From assembly GCA_026874595.1 (NCBI GenBank), contig CM049316.1, positions 57,545,676 to 57,609,675 of the forward strand: a stretch of 64,000 nucleotides of DNA, written 5' to 3'. Of this stretch, positions 1 to 12,100 are shown piece by piece. The notes beneath the pieces are model-generated. The model made no database searches. It was not told the DNA's origin and was given only the letters and a program-made list of their open reading frames with translations. The stretch comes from Sipunculus nudus. Taxonomy: Eukaryota > Annelida > Sipuncula > Golfingiida > Sipunculidae. Numbering within the stretch: the stretch's first letter is position 1; each line of letters starts with the position of its first letter. The position numbers and the translations under genes are program-made.

Positions 1-92
1 TTGATTTGGATGTATGTTCATCTACAATGTAAAAACACAGGATGACCATTATGAAAGAGATCTCTGTTATCTGGTATTTTAAATGTTCATAC

Positions 93-169
93 CTCCTCTA
101 TTTCTTCTAAGGCATCCTTTATAAGCCCAGAAGCATCTCTGATGACTTTGAGAACAGCAGCACCATTAT
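93..169 (-). CDS. CCNDBP1: CCNDBP1 exon (last one in the window)
   Basis: A 77-nt exon entered after a CAG acceptor (minus, 172-170) and left by a GTATGA donor (92-87). It reads DNGAAVLKVIRDASGLIKDA then LEEIEE, with the first Asp codon split across the junction with exon 1526-1596. It aligns to the family segment RDNKAAALLMLTKNVDFVKD and following HEEMEQ. It ends in phase 0, and the next exon lies beyond the left edge. Confidence 0.9.
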
Positions 170-3100
170 CTGAACAAAAAGAATGACACTTTTTATAATA
201 AACATTTTTTTTTCAATGTCCTACAACAGAAGGGACTGATAATTAAATTGATTCAGAGAGCTGGTATTTCTTGCAAAACTTTCATGAAAACTGGTATTAC
301 CACATGTAGCACAATATCAGCCCTCTGACATTTTACCCAGATTACTGGCTGTCAGAGTTGCTTTACATCTAGGTCTAAGGAACACATTAAAAGGCCCAAT
401 GAGGATGCAAATATTTCCGTCATTTTTTACCAGCCTCAAGGCCTGCAGGTACACTGTATATTGACATTAACTAGACTAATCATTAGCATTTTAGTGTACT
501 TAAAAGCAACACCAAACATGAGTGAGAAAAGTTCAGTTTTAACTCAGCATATTGGTAAACCCCTCCACATGTTTGTTGATTTTCTGACCTAATGATGAAG
601 GCATGGCTCGTACTGGTTACTCGATGAAGCCAACTTGTACGTGATACAGGAAATGACTTGTTACCATAGTCAGGGTTTCAGTTTTGGTTGTGAGTTCACA
701 TGTATTCTCTTGTGTTAATTCATCATTCGTAGCATCATGTTAAGATTATGGGCTTTTACCACAATATGAATGTGACATGATGGAAGGCCACTGTGATGCA
801 TTGCTCAATATTGCTGGTATCAAGACTCAAGTAGGCTTACCGGCCCAATTATCATTGCCTGAAGCTAGTACCACATCAAGACCACAGACAATAACTGTCT
901 CACCCCAAGAGGCTTTATTCTAGTTTGCTCTGTTGCTCTACATATATGTCAATGAATGATATGACTGCATGAAAGAATGAGGTCTTTATTCTTTCATAAG
1001 CCTAGAATCAATATCTAATGATTAAAGCCAGCTATTCGTCTACATTTTCTTTAGAATTTATGTGATTTCTGGCTTACTTGGCATACATAAACATGAACCA
1101 TAGGCAATTCCTGAAGAAAAAAGTTTTTATGATGCCTCCGTCATGGATGTACAAACTTCTCTTTTTCACAGCTGCTAGTAAACACAGCTATGTTGACAAA
1201 CAGAAAAACCATGCAACTTGAGGTGGTTGGTTGCATATGTGGGAAAGTTAAAAAGGTCACTAGGTGCAATGTGTCCTTTCCTAAGCTCTGGTTCGTCTGA
1301 CTTGCTGCCACATGTCCTTGCTGAATGTGTTTGGATTATTTTGGTGCTTCCCATTGTAATAAACACATAGATATAAAGAACATAAACAGCACATATGCAA
1401 CATTTTCTGGCCTATTTTTACAAAAGGTTCAAGGGATAATCTTTAGTTAATAGATGGCAGATATCCTAATATACCCCTTAAACAAACACAGACCACAAAG
1501 TTTGCAGTAAAACATGCTTAGATACCTTTAGGTAAACTTGGAAACATGTCACAGAGCTCCCACACACTCCCCGTGCTTTGTAAATGTCTCTTCGACCTGA
1601 AAAGGAAAATAAGAAAACCTGATACTACAAATTTTAAACTGTTGGTCTGATAACACTGTGTCTGGCATAGGGCCAAGAATCAGACCTACAAAGGCAGGTG
1701 TCCTGGTGAAATCAGACCAGTGAGAATGGGTGTCACATGTTTAAAGTTTAGAGCTGGATGCACAATGTGATACCATGCTCTCAGTGGTCTGATTACAGTT
1801 TTTGCTCTATGCATGCCGTGGTGTTCTTACCCAGAAAATCTAGCTCTTTAAAGCAGTGGTTGAACAAAAGAGTTCTGGGATGACTACAGTGTATAACCAC
1901 TGCATGAGGTGCGTATGTTTTCTCTAGACAATCGCAGACATGCACTGTCTAAACTTTTTGTTTTTCCCCCCAATATATACAATTTAAAATAGTGAAATCC
2001 TTTCTGACAACCATCCTGCTATCATGACCACCCTACTAACAATTATAATAAGACACCCAATAATTTTGGTTCCATGCTCATGTAAATCATTGTAAAACCT
2101 CCCACTAACACAACCACCCCACCAACATGAAAATTTTGGCTGGTCCTAACGGTTTGACTAAAATAGTTGTTTTGAAACAGTCAAATGCAAGATGCTGACT
2201 AACTGGTGGAATAAGTGGCTGCCAACTTGGCTGGTTATCATCCCTCAAAGGAAACCTACACATGGCAGAGGCCTGCATTCCTTAAAATGCAGATTCTAGT
2301 CATTTCTCAATAGGTATTGGATAATTTCTCTTGAGGCAGCATTCTTGGTGGTGCAAAAGTTAAAATGTCAGTGAGGTTTACTAAATATTTTATGAATGAA
2401 CTCACCCATGTGGCCCCTCTGTCTGTAGTACTCTTGCTAACTGCTGTACACTCTGGATAATGAGAATTACATACTGCTGTGTCTGTCTTCTTAATGTCAG
2501 TCCTGAAAACGAATGTCAATGCCTTATTAAATCAAAATTTTTCATTGCACATATTGCAAGAATTTTTTGTTTAATTATTCTATTTTAAAAATATTTTATT
2601 ATAATACTTTAATATTGCATATTTTGCATGTCTACAGTTGTTTTGGCAGAGCTATGACAACTTTATGTATTCTAAAAGAGACTAGAAATTTGATATGCAA
2701 ATGAGACATGTATCGAGGAATTCATATTAATGACCTGAATATTACATTAATACAGGCTCTCCCTTGTTCTCATGTAAAGAAGACTGGCTCAGTGATACTT
2801 ATTATGTTATGTCTCATTACTGCATCTATCTTGTGTTGTAAACACTCTTACACTCATATTTTATCACTGATCCCTTTGTAACAAATAACTGGTAAATGTG
2901 TGTGGCTTTATGCTTTGCATATGCTTTCTGAGGATGTATATACTTCAACCTTTCCTTGCAGGACTATTTGTCCTTGCCATTTAATTGGTAACTGTAGCAC
3001 CACAGTGCAGTGCTGCAAGGCTTACCCTTAGTCTTTTGACACAGCCAATGAACCCTTTGTAACAAATAACTGGTAAATGTGTGAGGCTTTATGCTTTGCA

Positions 3101-6100
3101 TATGCTCTCTGGGGATGTATATATGTCAACCTGTCCTTGCAGGACTATTTGTTCCTGCCATTTAATTTGTAACTTTAGCACCTCAGATCAGTGCTGCAAG
3201 ACTAAGCCTTATTTTTTTGACACAGCCAATGACCACTTTGTAACAAATAACTGGTAAATGTGTGAGGCTTTATGCTTTGCATATGCTCTCTGATGATGTA
3301 TATGTGTCAACCTGTCCTAGCAGGACTATTTGTTCCTGCCATTAACTCCCTTTTTATGCACAGTATAATTTCTGACGGCAGAGTGCTGTTTGCTCTATTT
3401 ACCTTGGGTCTTTGGGAGAGAATAAAACATTGAAACAAGAGCCAGTGCAGCCTTCTCCATTGACTCAATCAGTGTGGCAGAGCCCTGAAAAAAATTACCA
3501 TTTATTAACTGTTATAAAAATATACTCAGCTCATGATCTATCAACAACATGCAAACAAGGGACCCATGGGTCACTGTGCTCAGCTGAAGTTGACCTTGAA
3601 GGTAAAAATCTAAAGAATATCAAATGGAAATAAAGTGTAAAAGGAAGAAGTAATATAGGCCATGGTTGGTTTATATTATTGGTTTGTATTGATGAGCAAG
3701 AAATGGTTGAAAATATATTTTGTGACCTGACCATGTGTTTCCTAATGTTGAATTGAAGCATGTGAGCAGTCCAGTGGAAAGTTCTTGCAACAACCCAGAA
3801 AGTAAACTGAAATCCAAATGCATAAAATCCAGGAAAAAGTCTTTGAAAATCTATAATTGCCGCATTAGTCGGATAAGGTCCTAGAATCTGACACACGCTT
3901 CTGCGTCTGCTGGAATCTTCTCTGCTGTTCTCCCTGGTTCTACAAAACAGTCCCTTTATATACCTTCACACCCCAAGCTGAGAATTTTCCACTTCTCGAA
4001 CAGTCTATAAGATCTTGCACAACACAGTCTACATGCGTTTCAGGAATTCTCCAGAAAAACAGTGCTGTGTATCTCCACACACCATGGTGTACACGTGATC
4101 TCGCCCAAAGCCAGCACGATAACAAGAGTTCAACCAGTACAGATTAGACATAGAATGTAATACGCGGCCAGACACAAGTGCCACAACAGGAGCTATGCCT
4201 GTGTCACATAATAAAAAGAGCACCTGTAACAACCTTTCCAATATAACATACTGTGGTTGCCTTTATATCGGCGGGGCTGGATTTTCGCGGTTTTTATATT
4301 TTTAAAAGTTTCACCGGGTTCCTTTTTCGCGCTCTATCATTGGTCTAGTAGTATATTTTATTATCAAAAATAATTTCATTTACCTGTGATTTCACTATTA
4401 TCTAGGTCTACTATTTCTCTGTCCGGATATCGCATGTTCGAACCTTCACAGAAGGCTGAGCCAACGCCTGCGGGAAGCATTGACCCTGCTGGCTGTAATT
4501 AGTTCAGGGCCAAGGCTCATTAAACACAACTCAAATGTTATTAATGTGTTTCTAGGAATCCAACCTGTAACTACAAAACTGTATATTAAGTTTGTTTAGG
4601 GAAACTGTCTTGATAAGGTTATCTTACACCTGTTAATTAAAGGTCGAGGTAGACCCCTTGTTTCAGTATCAAAGGCAGGGATGTGCCCAGAATAATTTGA
4701 GTCCCGTTTATGTTGCTAATTACAACCATATAGGTGGAAGAAGGAACCGTATTCAGTTTCTCACAGTTAAAATCTGAAGCAAAACATAATATTCCACTGT
4801 TTTACGGCACTTTGGCCCCAAAATGAACTGTGACCTTTCAAATATATTCAAAATTCACGTCATCACTAGCCAATCATACATTGTTTGGCACGTCATAATT
4901 TCACAGAATTAGTCTTTTATACAGTTACAAGGTGGCGCAACCCTAGTGGCTATGTTCACTACTTTAGTGGCAAATTTTATTCATTTACATGACTAAATAC
5001 GGCACAATGTGAAAGAGTACCTTCTACTCAATATTCATTTTTAAGCGGCACTGGATGTCATCTAACTTGGCACACATACACGTAATTTTTTAATATTAGT
5101 GCCCAGCAGGCATTGACACTTTCCATTCATGTGCCAGGGAAAAGGAATAACTGCCGGGCACGTCCACCGGCGTTAGCACGCACCTGCAAAGGGTCCCAGT
5201 TTTTGCATCTAAGCCAACTGATATTATTTTAAATGGGCCCTGTCATTCTCTCTGAATCATTTAACGTATAAGCACCAGGCTTGATGAACATCACTATGTA
5301 GCTGAAGATAAATCTCAAATGTCACAAACTATCGGCAGCTTATGAAATTAATGATCATGGTCTGGTATATATGCATTCAAAATTGCGTGGTTTCAATTTT
5401 ACGGTCAGAGAGCGACTGCAATTATCGCTAATTTGAAACTACCACAAATAAGAAGACAACCACAGTATATATCTGAATATAAAAATTGATTCATAATTCT
5501 CAATTGCATCATCATAAATCTTAATCTTGTCAGATAACACCACATCATGCATACAAATGTTTATTTATTTTTTAACACAAAAATATGTCTTTTATATCTG
5601 CAAAACAATAAATATATATAAAAATAATACTTGATTTAGATTTCACAATTTTAAATTGTGTCTTTATTTATCCATAATGTGCTTCATATTTTATAAATTA
5701 AAGCATACTGATGGGTTTAATTATATTTTTTTTTTTTTTTTTTTTTTTTATTATTATAAACATAAGTTACATATAACACAGTACATTATATATCGTGACA
5801 GTGTAATGACAGTGACAATACATACATACATACAAATACAAATGACAAGGTACATTACAAAAGTAAAAATGTTCTTGTGATTTGAAATGTGGGGTAAGTA
5901 TTTTTTCTTTATACTGTATTATTCGTTTCCTAAGTGTATGCTTTGAAAGTTTTCCACTTTTGAATATGTGTCACCATTTTACCTTTCGTCCTTGCAATAT
6001 GTTCTTCAATTTTATAAATTTGTGTGACATACGTTTTATACACAGAGAATACTGGTAATTTCCCTTTACATTTACATGTATATATATAATGTTTTAGTAA

Positions 6101-9100
6101 CAGTAATAGAGTATCCAGTAAGCTGTCGCCCGAGGTGTTGAGTATTAATATTGTTTCTGTTAATGTATTACTTAAGTTTAAAAGTTGATCCAGGTCTTTT
6201 AACCAGCTCTTAAATGTTACTAATAGATTATGGGTTACCTCACAGTGATAAAATATATGTAAGTAAGTTTCTTTTTCCTTTTTACAAAAAGAACAAAGTT
6301 CACTTTGGCTTATTTTCAGTTTGTAAAGAAGTGGATTAAGTGGTAAAATCCTATGTAATAATTTAAATTGAAAATTCTTAGTTTCTCTGAAATAGTAATC
6401 ATGGCAATATTCTTGAATGCCTTAAAGATATTTTCTTCATTTTGTAAACTTAATTCACCAATCCATTTCTTTGTTTGCTTTTCTGGTTTCACGCAGATAG
6501 ATTCAATTACATTTAAGTATACATACCGTGCCGTGTTTTTCTTATTTATTATTTTGTCCACTGTATATTCTTGTGCTTCTAGACTAGGGTTATTTTTTAT
6601 CTCTTTTTTCCAACAGGTTGGAATTGCGTTCACTAAACCTGCATATTTTATAAAGTTTGTACTAACTTTGTATTTGTTAATGAATTCTTTATATGTCAAA
6701 AATGCTAGATAATTGCCAGATTTTTTTGTTATGTCAGAAAGAGTGTTTATACCTGCAGTATGTAATTTCTTATAAAAAATTACTTTATCTTTAACCTTTA
6801 TATGAGAGTTATACCATAATGTTTGTGACTGAATTTCGTCTGATTTAACGGACTTGTTAAAATTGTATTTGCACCAATGGTGAAGCACATCTTTCCAGAA
6901 TGGATCACATGAGTCACTAAAGCTATGTATGTCATGTTCTTTTAAATTACATTTAAAAATAATTGAACCGAGGTTTTTAAATTGTACATTAATAATCTGT
7001 CTCCATCCATCTTCTAAAGGGCCACTGAGGAACCGTTTAACCCATGAAATTTTTAAAGATTGCATGTTAGATGGAAGATGAATCATATTAAGCCCTCCTT
7101 TATTTCTTGGTGCAATAATTGTAGATCTTTTAACTTTATCTGGCCGGTTGTTCCAGATAAATTTAAATATTAATTTTTCAATCTCTTTAATATAATTGAT
7201 TGGAGGGCTTGGTAGGACTAGGAATAAATAGGTTAATTGAGAGATTATAAGTGTTTTTACAATAGTTATTCTACCTGAAAGAGACATCATTCTGTTACTC
7301 CAAGTATTAATTATAACTTTAATCTTACTGAGGATTTCTTTATAGTTGATCTCTATCATTTTTTTCCATTCTTGATGAATATAGATTCCTAAGATTTTTA
7401 CAGGATTGGTACACCAATTTAAACCTAGATTTTTTATGGTATTTTGGTTTTGTGTATTAGCAGTTATTGGTATTATTATTGTTTTTTCTATATTTACTTT
7501 GAGTCCCGATATTTTTTCAAAGTCAGAGAATACTTTTAAGGTTTCTTGTACTGACAGAGGCCCCCCTGTTAAGGTTAGAACTGTATCATCGGCATATTGA
7601 ATGATTTTATGTTCCTTCTGATTTATTGTTACTCCTCTTATGTTACGGTTGTTCCTTATTTCCGTTGCTAATGTTTCTGCTGCCAAAATAAAGAGGTAAG
7701 GGGAAAGGGGGCAACCCTGCCTTACACCTCTGGTAACTGGAAAGAATTCTGTTGCCCAGCCTCTGTTTAATACACAACTGTGAATGTTGTTGTACAATAA
7801 ATTAATCCACTTCCTAAATTTAGTTCCAAAGTTGAGTATTTGAAGAGTGTTTTGAATATAAGGCCATTCTAATTGGTCAAAAGCTTTTTCAAAATCTACT
7901 GATAGTAAATAACCGCCTTTATTAATTTCTTTTAAATAAGAGATTATGCCAGTAATTTTAATAATATTTTCTCCAATATACCTATTTTTTATGAATCCAG
8001 TTTGATCGGAGTGTATTAAGGATGGTAAAACTAATTTAAGTTTGTTAGCTAATGTTTTTGCTACTATTTTATAGTCTGTATTAAGAAGAGACAGAGGGCG
8101 CCAGTTTTTCAAATAAAGTTGGTCTTTTCCTTTCTTAGGAATAAGGCATATAACTCCTTGACGCATAGTTATTGGAAGACAATCTGTTTCAAAGGAGTAA
8201 TTAATAGCATTTATAAGGTGTTCTTTTACATCCCCCCAGAATGTTTTGTAGAACTCGACTGGGAATCCATCGGGACCTGGCGATTTATTGAGAGACATTG
8301 AATCAATTGTAGATTTAAAATCTTCCTCTTTATATTCTTCTTCACATAATTCCTTTTCATCTTCATTTAGAGTTTTAAGATATTCTGTGGAAAGAAAATT
8401 TCTATTTGAGCTATTGAGCTTTTCTCTAGCTGTATATAGTTTTTTATAAAATCGTATTTCTTCTTTTAAAATATCTTTCTGTTCTGATATTAGTTCACCA
8501 TGTTGATCTTTAAGTTTTAGTATAGATTTTTTATTGTAATTTCTTTTTTCCAAATTGAGAAAGTATTTAGATGGTTTGTCTCCCTCTGAGTACCATCTGG
8601 TTCTACATCTCACTATTGCCCCTCTGGTTTTTTCTTCTATTAATTGTCTATGTTTGTTCACTGCTTCCTCCCAATTTTCTCGGTCTTTAGTATCACCTGT
8701 TGTATTGAATAAATTTTGTAAGTTGTGAATCATCTTTTCTAAATGTTTCATTTTTTGTAATTTTAATTTTTTTTTGTATGCTGCATAAGCTATAGTTTCG
8801 CCTCTTATTTGACATTTTAAGGTGTCCCACAGTAGTGTTGGATTTGTCTCTTTATTATTTAGAACTGTTGTTTTTATACATTCTTTAACTGTTGATATAT
8901 AAGTATCATCGTTTAACAGTGAGCAGTTTAGTTTCCAAAAGCCTGGTCCATGCTTATGTTCTGATTTTATAATATTTATAGTGATTAGTGAATGGTCACT
9001 TTTATATCCAGCTTCGATTCCAGACTGACTAATGCTGTTGATTAAGCTATCGTTAACTAGAAAGTAATCTAATCTACAAAACACTGGATCAGGTCGGTAT

Positions 9101-12100
9101 CTGTGCCATGTATATTCCAAACTATTAGGATGTTGAAGTCTCCAGATATCAGATAATTGTTCAAGTTCTATCCAATGATTTATAACTTGTCTGGATTTAG
9201 AATGGTTATTAGAATTTCCTCCTTTTTTATCTAATGCTGGATTTAATGTTAAATTGAAGTCTCCTCCTATTATTATGTTTCCTGTACCATGATGATTTAC
9301 AATGTTAATTAAATCCTCAAAAAATTTAGGGTCATCTTTATTGGGTGCGTAAATGTTTACTAAGGTTAGGTCGTGTTCACCTATTGTTGTGTTAATAATC
9401 AAATATCGTCCAAGAATATCATTAATTACCTCTTTAACCTGAATGTCTGACCTGTTTTTAATTAGTGTACATACCCCCTTTGCTTGGTTGGTGCCGTGGC
9501 TAAAATATATATGGTTACCCCATTCTGTTTTCCATCTATTTTCACTATCTTTTGTGCTGTGAGTTTCTTGTAAAAATATGATAGAACTTTCTTTCCTATT
9601 TAACCAATGAAAAACTTCTCTTCTTTTTGAGTAACTTGCTAGACCTCTAGCATTAAGTGATATTATTTGACAAATATTGGTCATAAAAGATTATATTGAT
9701 TAGTTTTTCTATACTGGGGGAAGTGCCAGTATATATGAATACCCTTGCATTTGTTAATGTACCTAAAATATATACAACACATACAGTAAACATGTAAAAA
9801 TACATAGAATACACTAAATAATATGAACAATGACATAAACATCAGAAAAATAAGCTTACCGGTTATGACAAGTTATAAGTTCTGCTACAGATCTAACAGA
9901 AAGAGTACCTGCCTAGTGCTGAGTGTTGACTACTAATCAGTAGAGCTCTGTTCATTATCAGTGAAAACTTTATATTATATAGTGAAAGTGGACTGTTATT
10001 CATCTAGATAGCATCTTGAGAAGATTTTCCTCCCAAGGATGTCTAACACAATAGCACATGTGATATCACAAAAAGTGTCTTCAACTTTAACCCAATCATT
10101 ACACTAATGATGTATAGTTGACCAAATCTTATCTTTTGTATTTCTACCCTTCAATAAGTTAATACTGACATTGTGACTAGTATCTTGTGATAATATAATT
10201 TGAATTAATGATGAAATTGGTTGTAATCAACATGGTAGTAGTATTAATTAAGCCTCATCTGACTAATAAAATTATGTTCATGATATTATAGAGTATATAA
10301 GTAATAGAGGTAAATACGAAATTTTCCCCAAACCATAATACCTCCTTTCAACAAGGTCATCAAAGAGCATGAAATATCCATGTTTGACTGGTCTATTTTC
10401 CATTCCAGAAAGTGTTTAGGTCTGTATGTATTAAAATCTGTAAAAAGTTCTCATAGATATCAATACATTTACTACAGTCGATAGCATATTTATGGTACAA
10501 CTGAATCTGGAGGACCTGTTTTCCTTTTAGAGGCAGGTGTGCGTACTAATATATAGTTAGTATGAGTTGCTGAAAATATTCTATTTTTTTTTAATGCATC
10601 AATGCCGTAGTAACAAAAATGACAATAGTAATAAACATTGTTGTGGATGATCAGACATATGTCAAAACTGTTATTACTCCTTTCCACACTAATACCTGTA
10701 TTAACTACAGTAAAACAGACAATCTTATATGCATCTAAACATAACTGGACTATGCCTTCAGAATGCTTAGAGTGATGCACAAGCAACTGTCATTTAACAT
10801 TAAATTGATGTTTGATAACAATTTACTTATAATAATTGAATGTTTAGAAGTGAAGAAAATAAATAAGATTTGGAATTATTAGCAGCAATGATCTATCCAC
10901 TTTTGATAAGTATTTATTTATTAACATATCTTCATCCTAATCAAAACATTCTTTTGACAAGTACTTGTTACACACTAAATCTAAAGAGTGAAATCCACAG
11001 TGGCATGCATACATACTTTTAACAATACTTAGGAAGTAGAACCTATTAAAAAAAAAAATAATAACAGGAGCATTAATAAAATTTCTTTTGCAAGTCCTAC
11101 TTGTAGTGGTCAAGTTACTAGTCACCTGCAAGAAAGGAGCCTGGAAAGGGGACCTGTCAACTGTTTGGTATTTTCAAAAGCTTCAAAGATATAGCAGCCA
11201 AAACACTGATGGCTACTCGTGCAGGAACACACCTGCTCTATTGTTCTAAAAGATAAAAGTGAGGTAGCCCATGTGTAGTAACAAAACTTGGGCTGCATTT
11301 CATAGTTCTTTACAAACTATATTAAAAAATATTACATAGTCACTTTTGGTGAAAGCAAAAAGGAAAATTAAAATTAATTTCAAAGAACATTTGGGTGCTT
11401 TTAAACACTCTTTTGGAGTAACTAGTATATTGGCTGTTACTTCTTGTATAATACAGTAATAGTTAGACCTTAAGTGTTGTCATGAATATCAATAATATCA
11501 GTAATGTAAAAGTCATGTGGCATGTTAACATGTAATAAATAGTAATAAAGTAAACATTTTAAGTTCAAAGAACACATCTTTGGAATGTTGACTGTACACA
11601 GCTTATGTAACAAACAACTGTCAGTCCTGGAGCATTGTCATGAATATCATTGATATCTGACATATAAATGGTATGTTAATAGTTAACATATGATAATGGA
11701 TAGTACAAGATTAAAAATTGAAAAATCGATAGACCTGGTGTATTGTCATGTATATCATTGATAATTGATATCTGTCATATAAATTTCACATTGAATGTTA
11801 ACATTAGGTAGTAGATAAAAGTAGAATAAATTTAACGTCTAGGAACACACCTGTGGAGATGTAGACTGCTAATGGCTTATGTAGTAAAGCAGGGGTTAGT
11901 CCAGGTGAGTAGTTATGAATATCAGAAGTATCTGACATATAAATGATATACTGAATGTTAACATATAATAGTGAATGGTTGAAAACAAAAATTCAAGGAG
12001 CCTACATTTGGAGATACTGATTGGTAACAGCTTTGTAATAAACAACTAGTAGTCCTGGAGTGTTGTCTTGAATTTCATAATATCTGGCATATAACTGGTA

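Noticed and set aside
2307..2519. 70-codon minus-strand frame over a CCNDBP1 exon
   Set aside because: It overlaps exon 2406-2502 but is in another phase. Splice sites and homology fix the frame that reads LTLRRQTQQ.
3412..3633. 73-codon plus-strand frame
   Set aside because: Antisense shadow of CCNDBP1 exon 3403-3484.
3940..4241. TATA-like sequence and short frames, possible LTR or promoter
   Set aside because: No partner LTR, target duplication or domain was seen.
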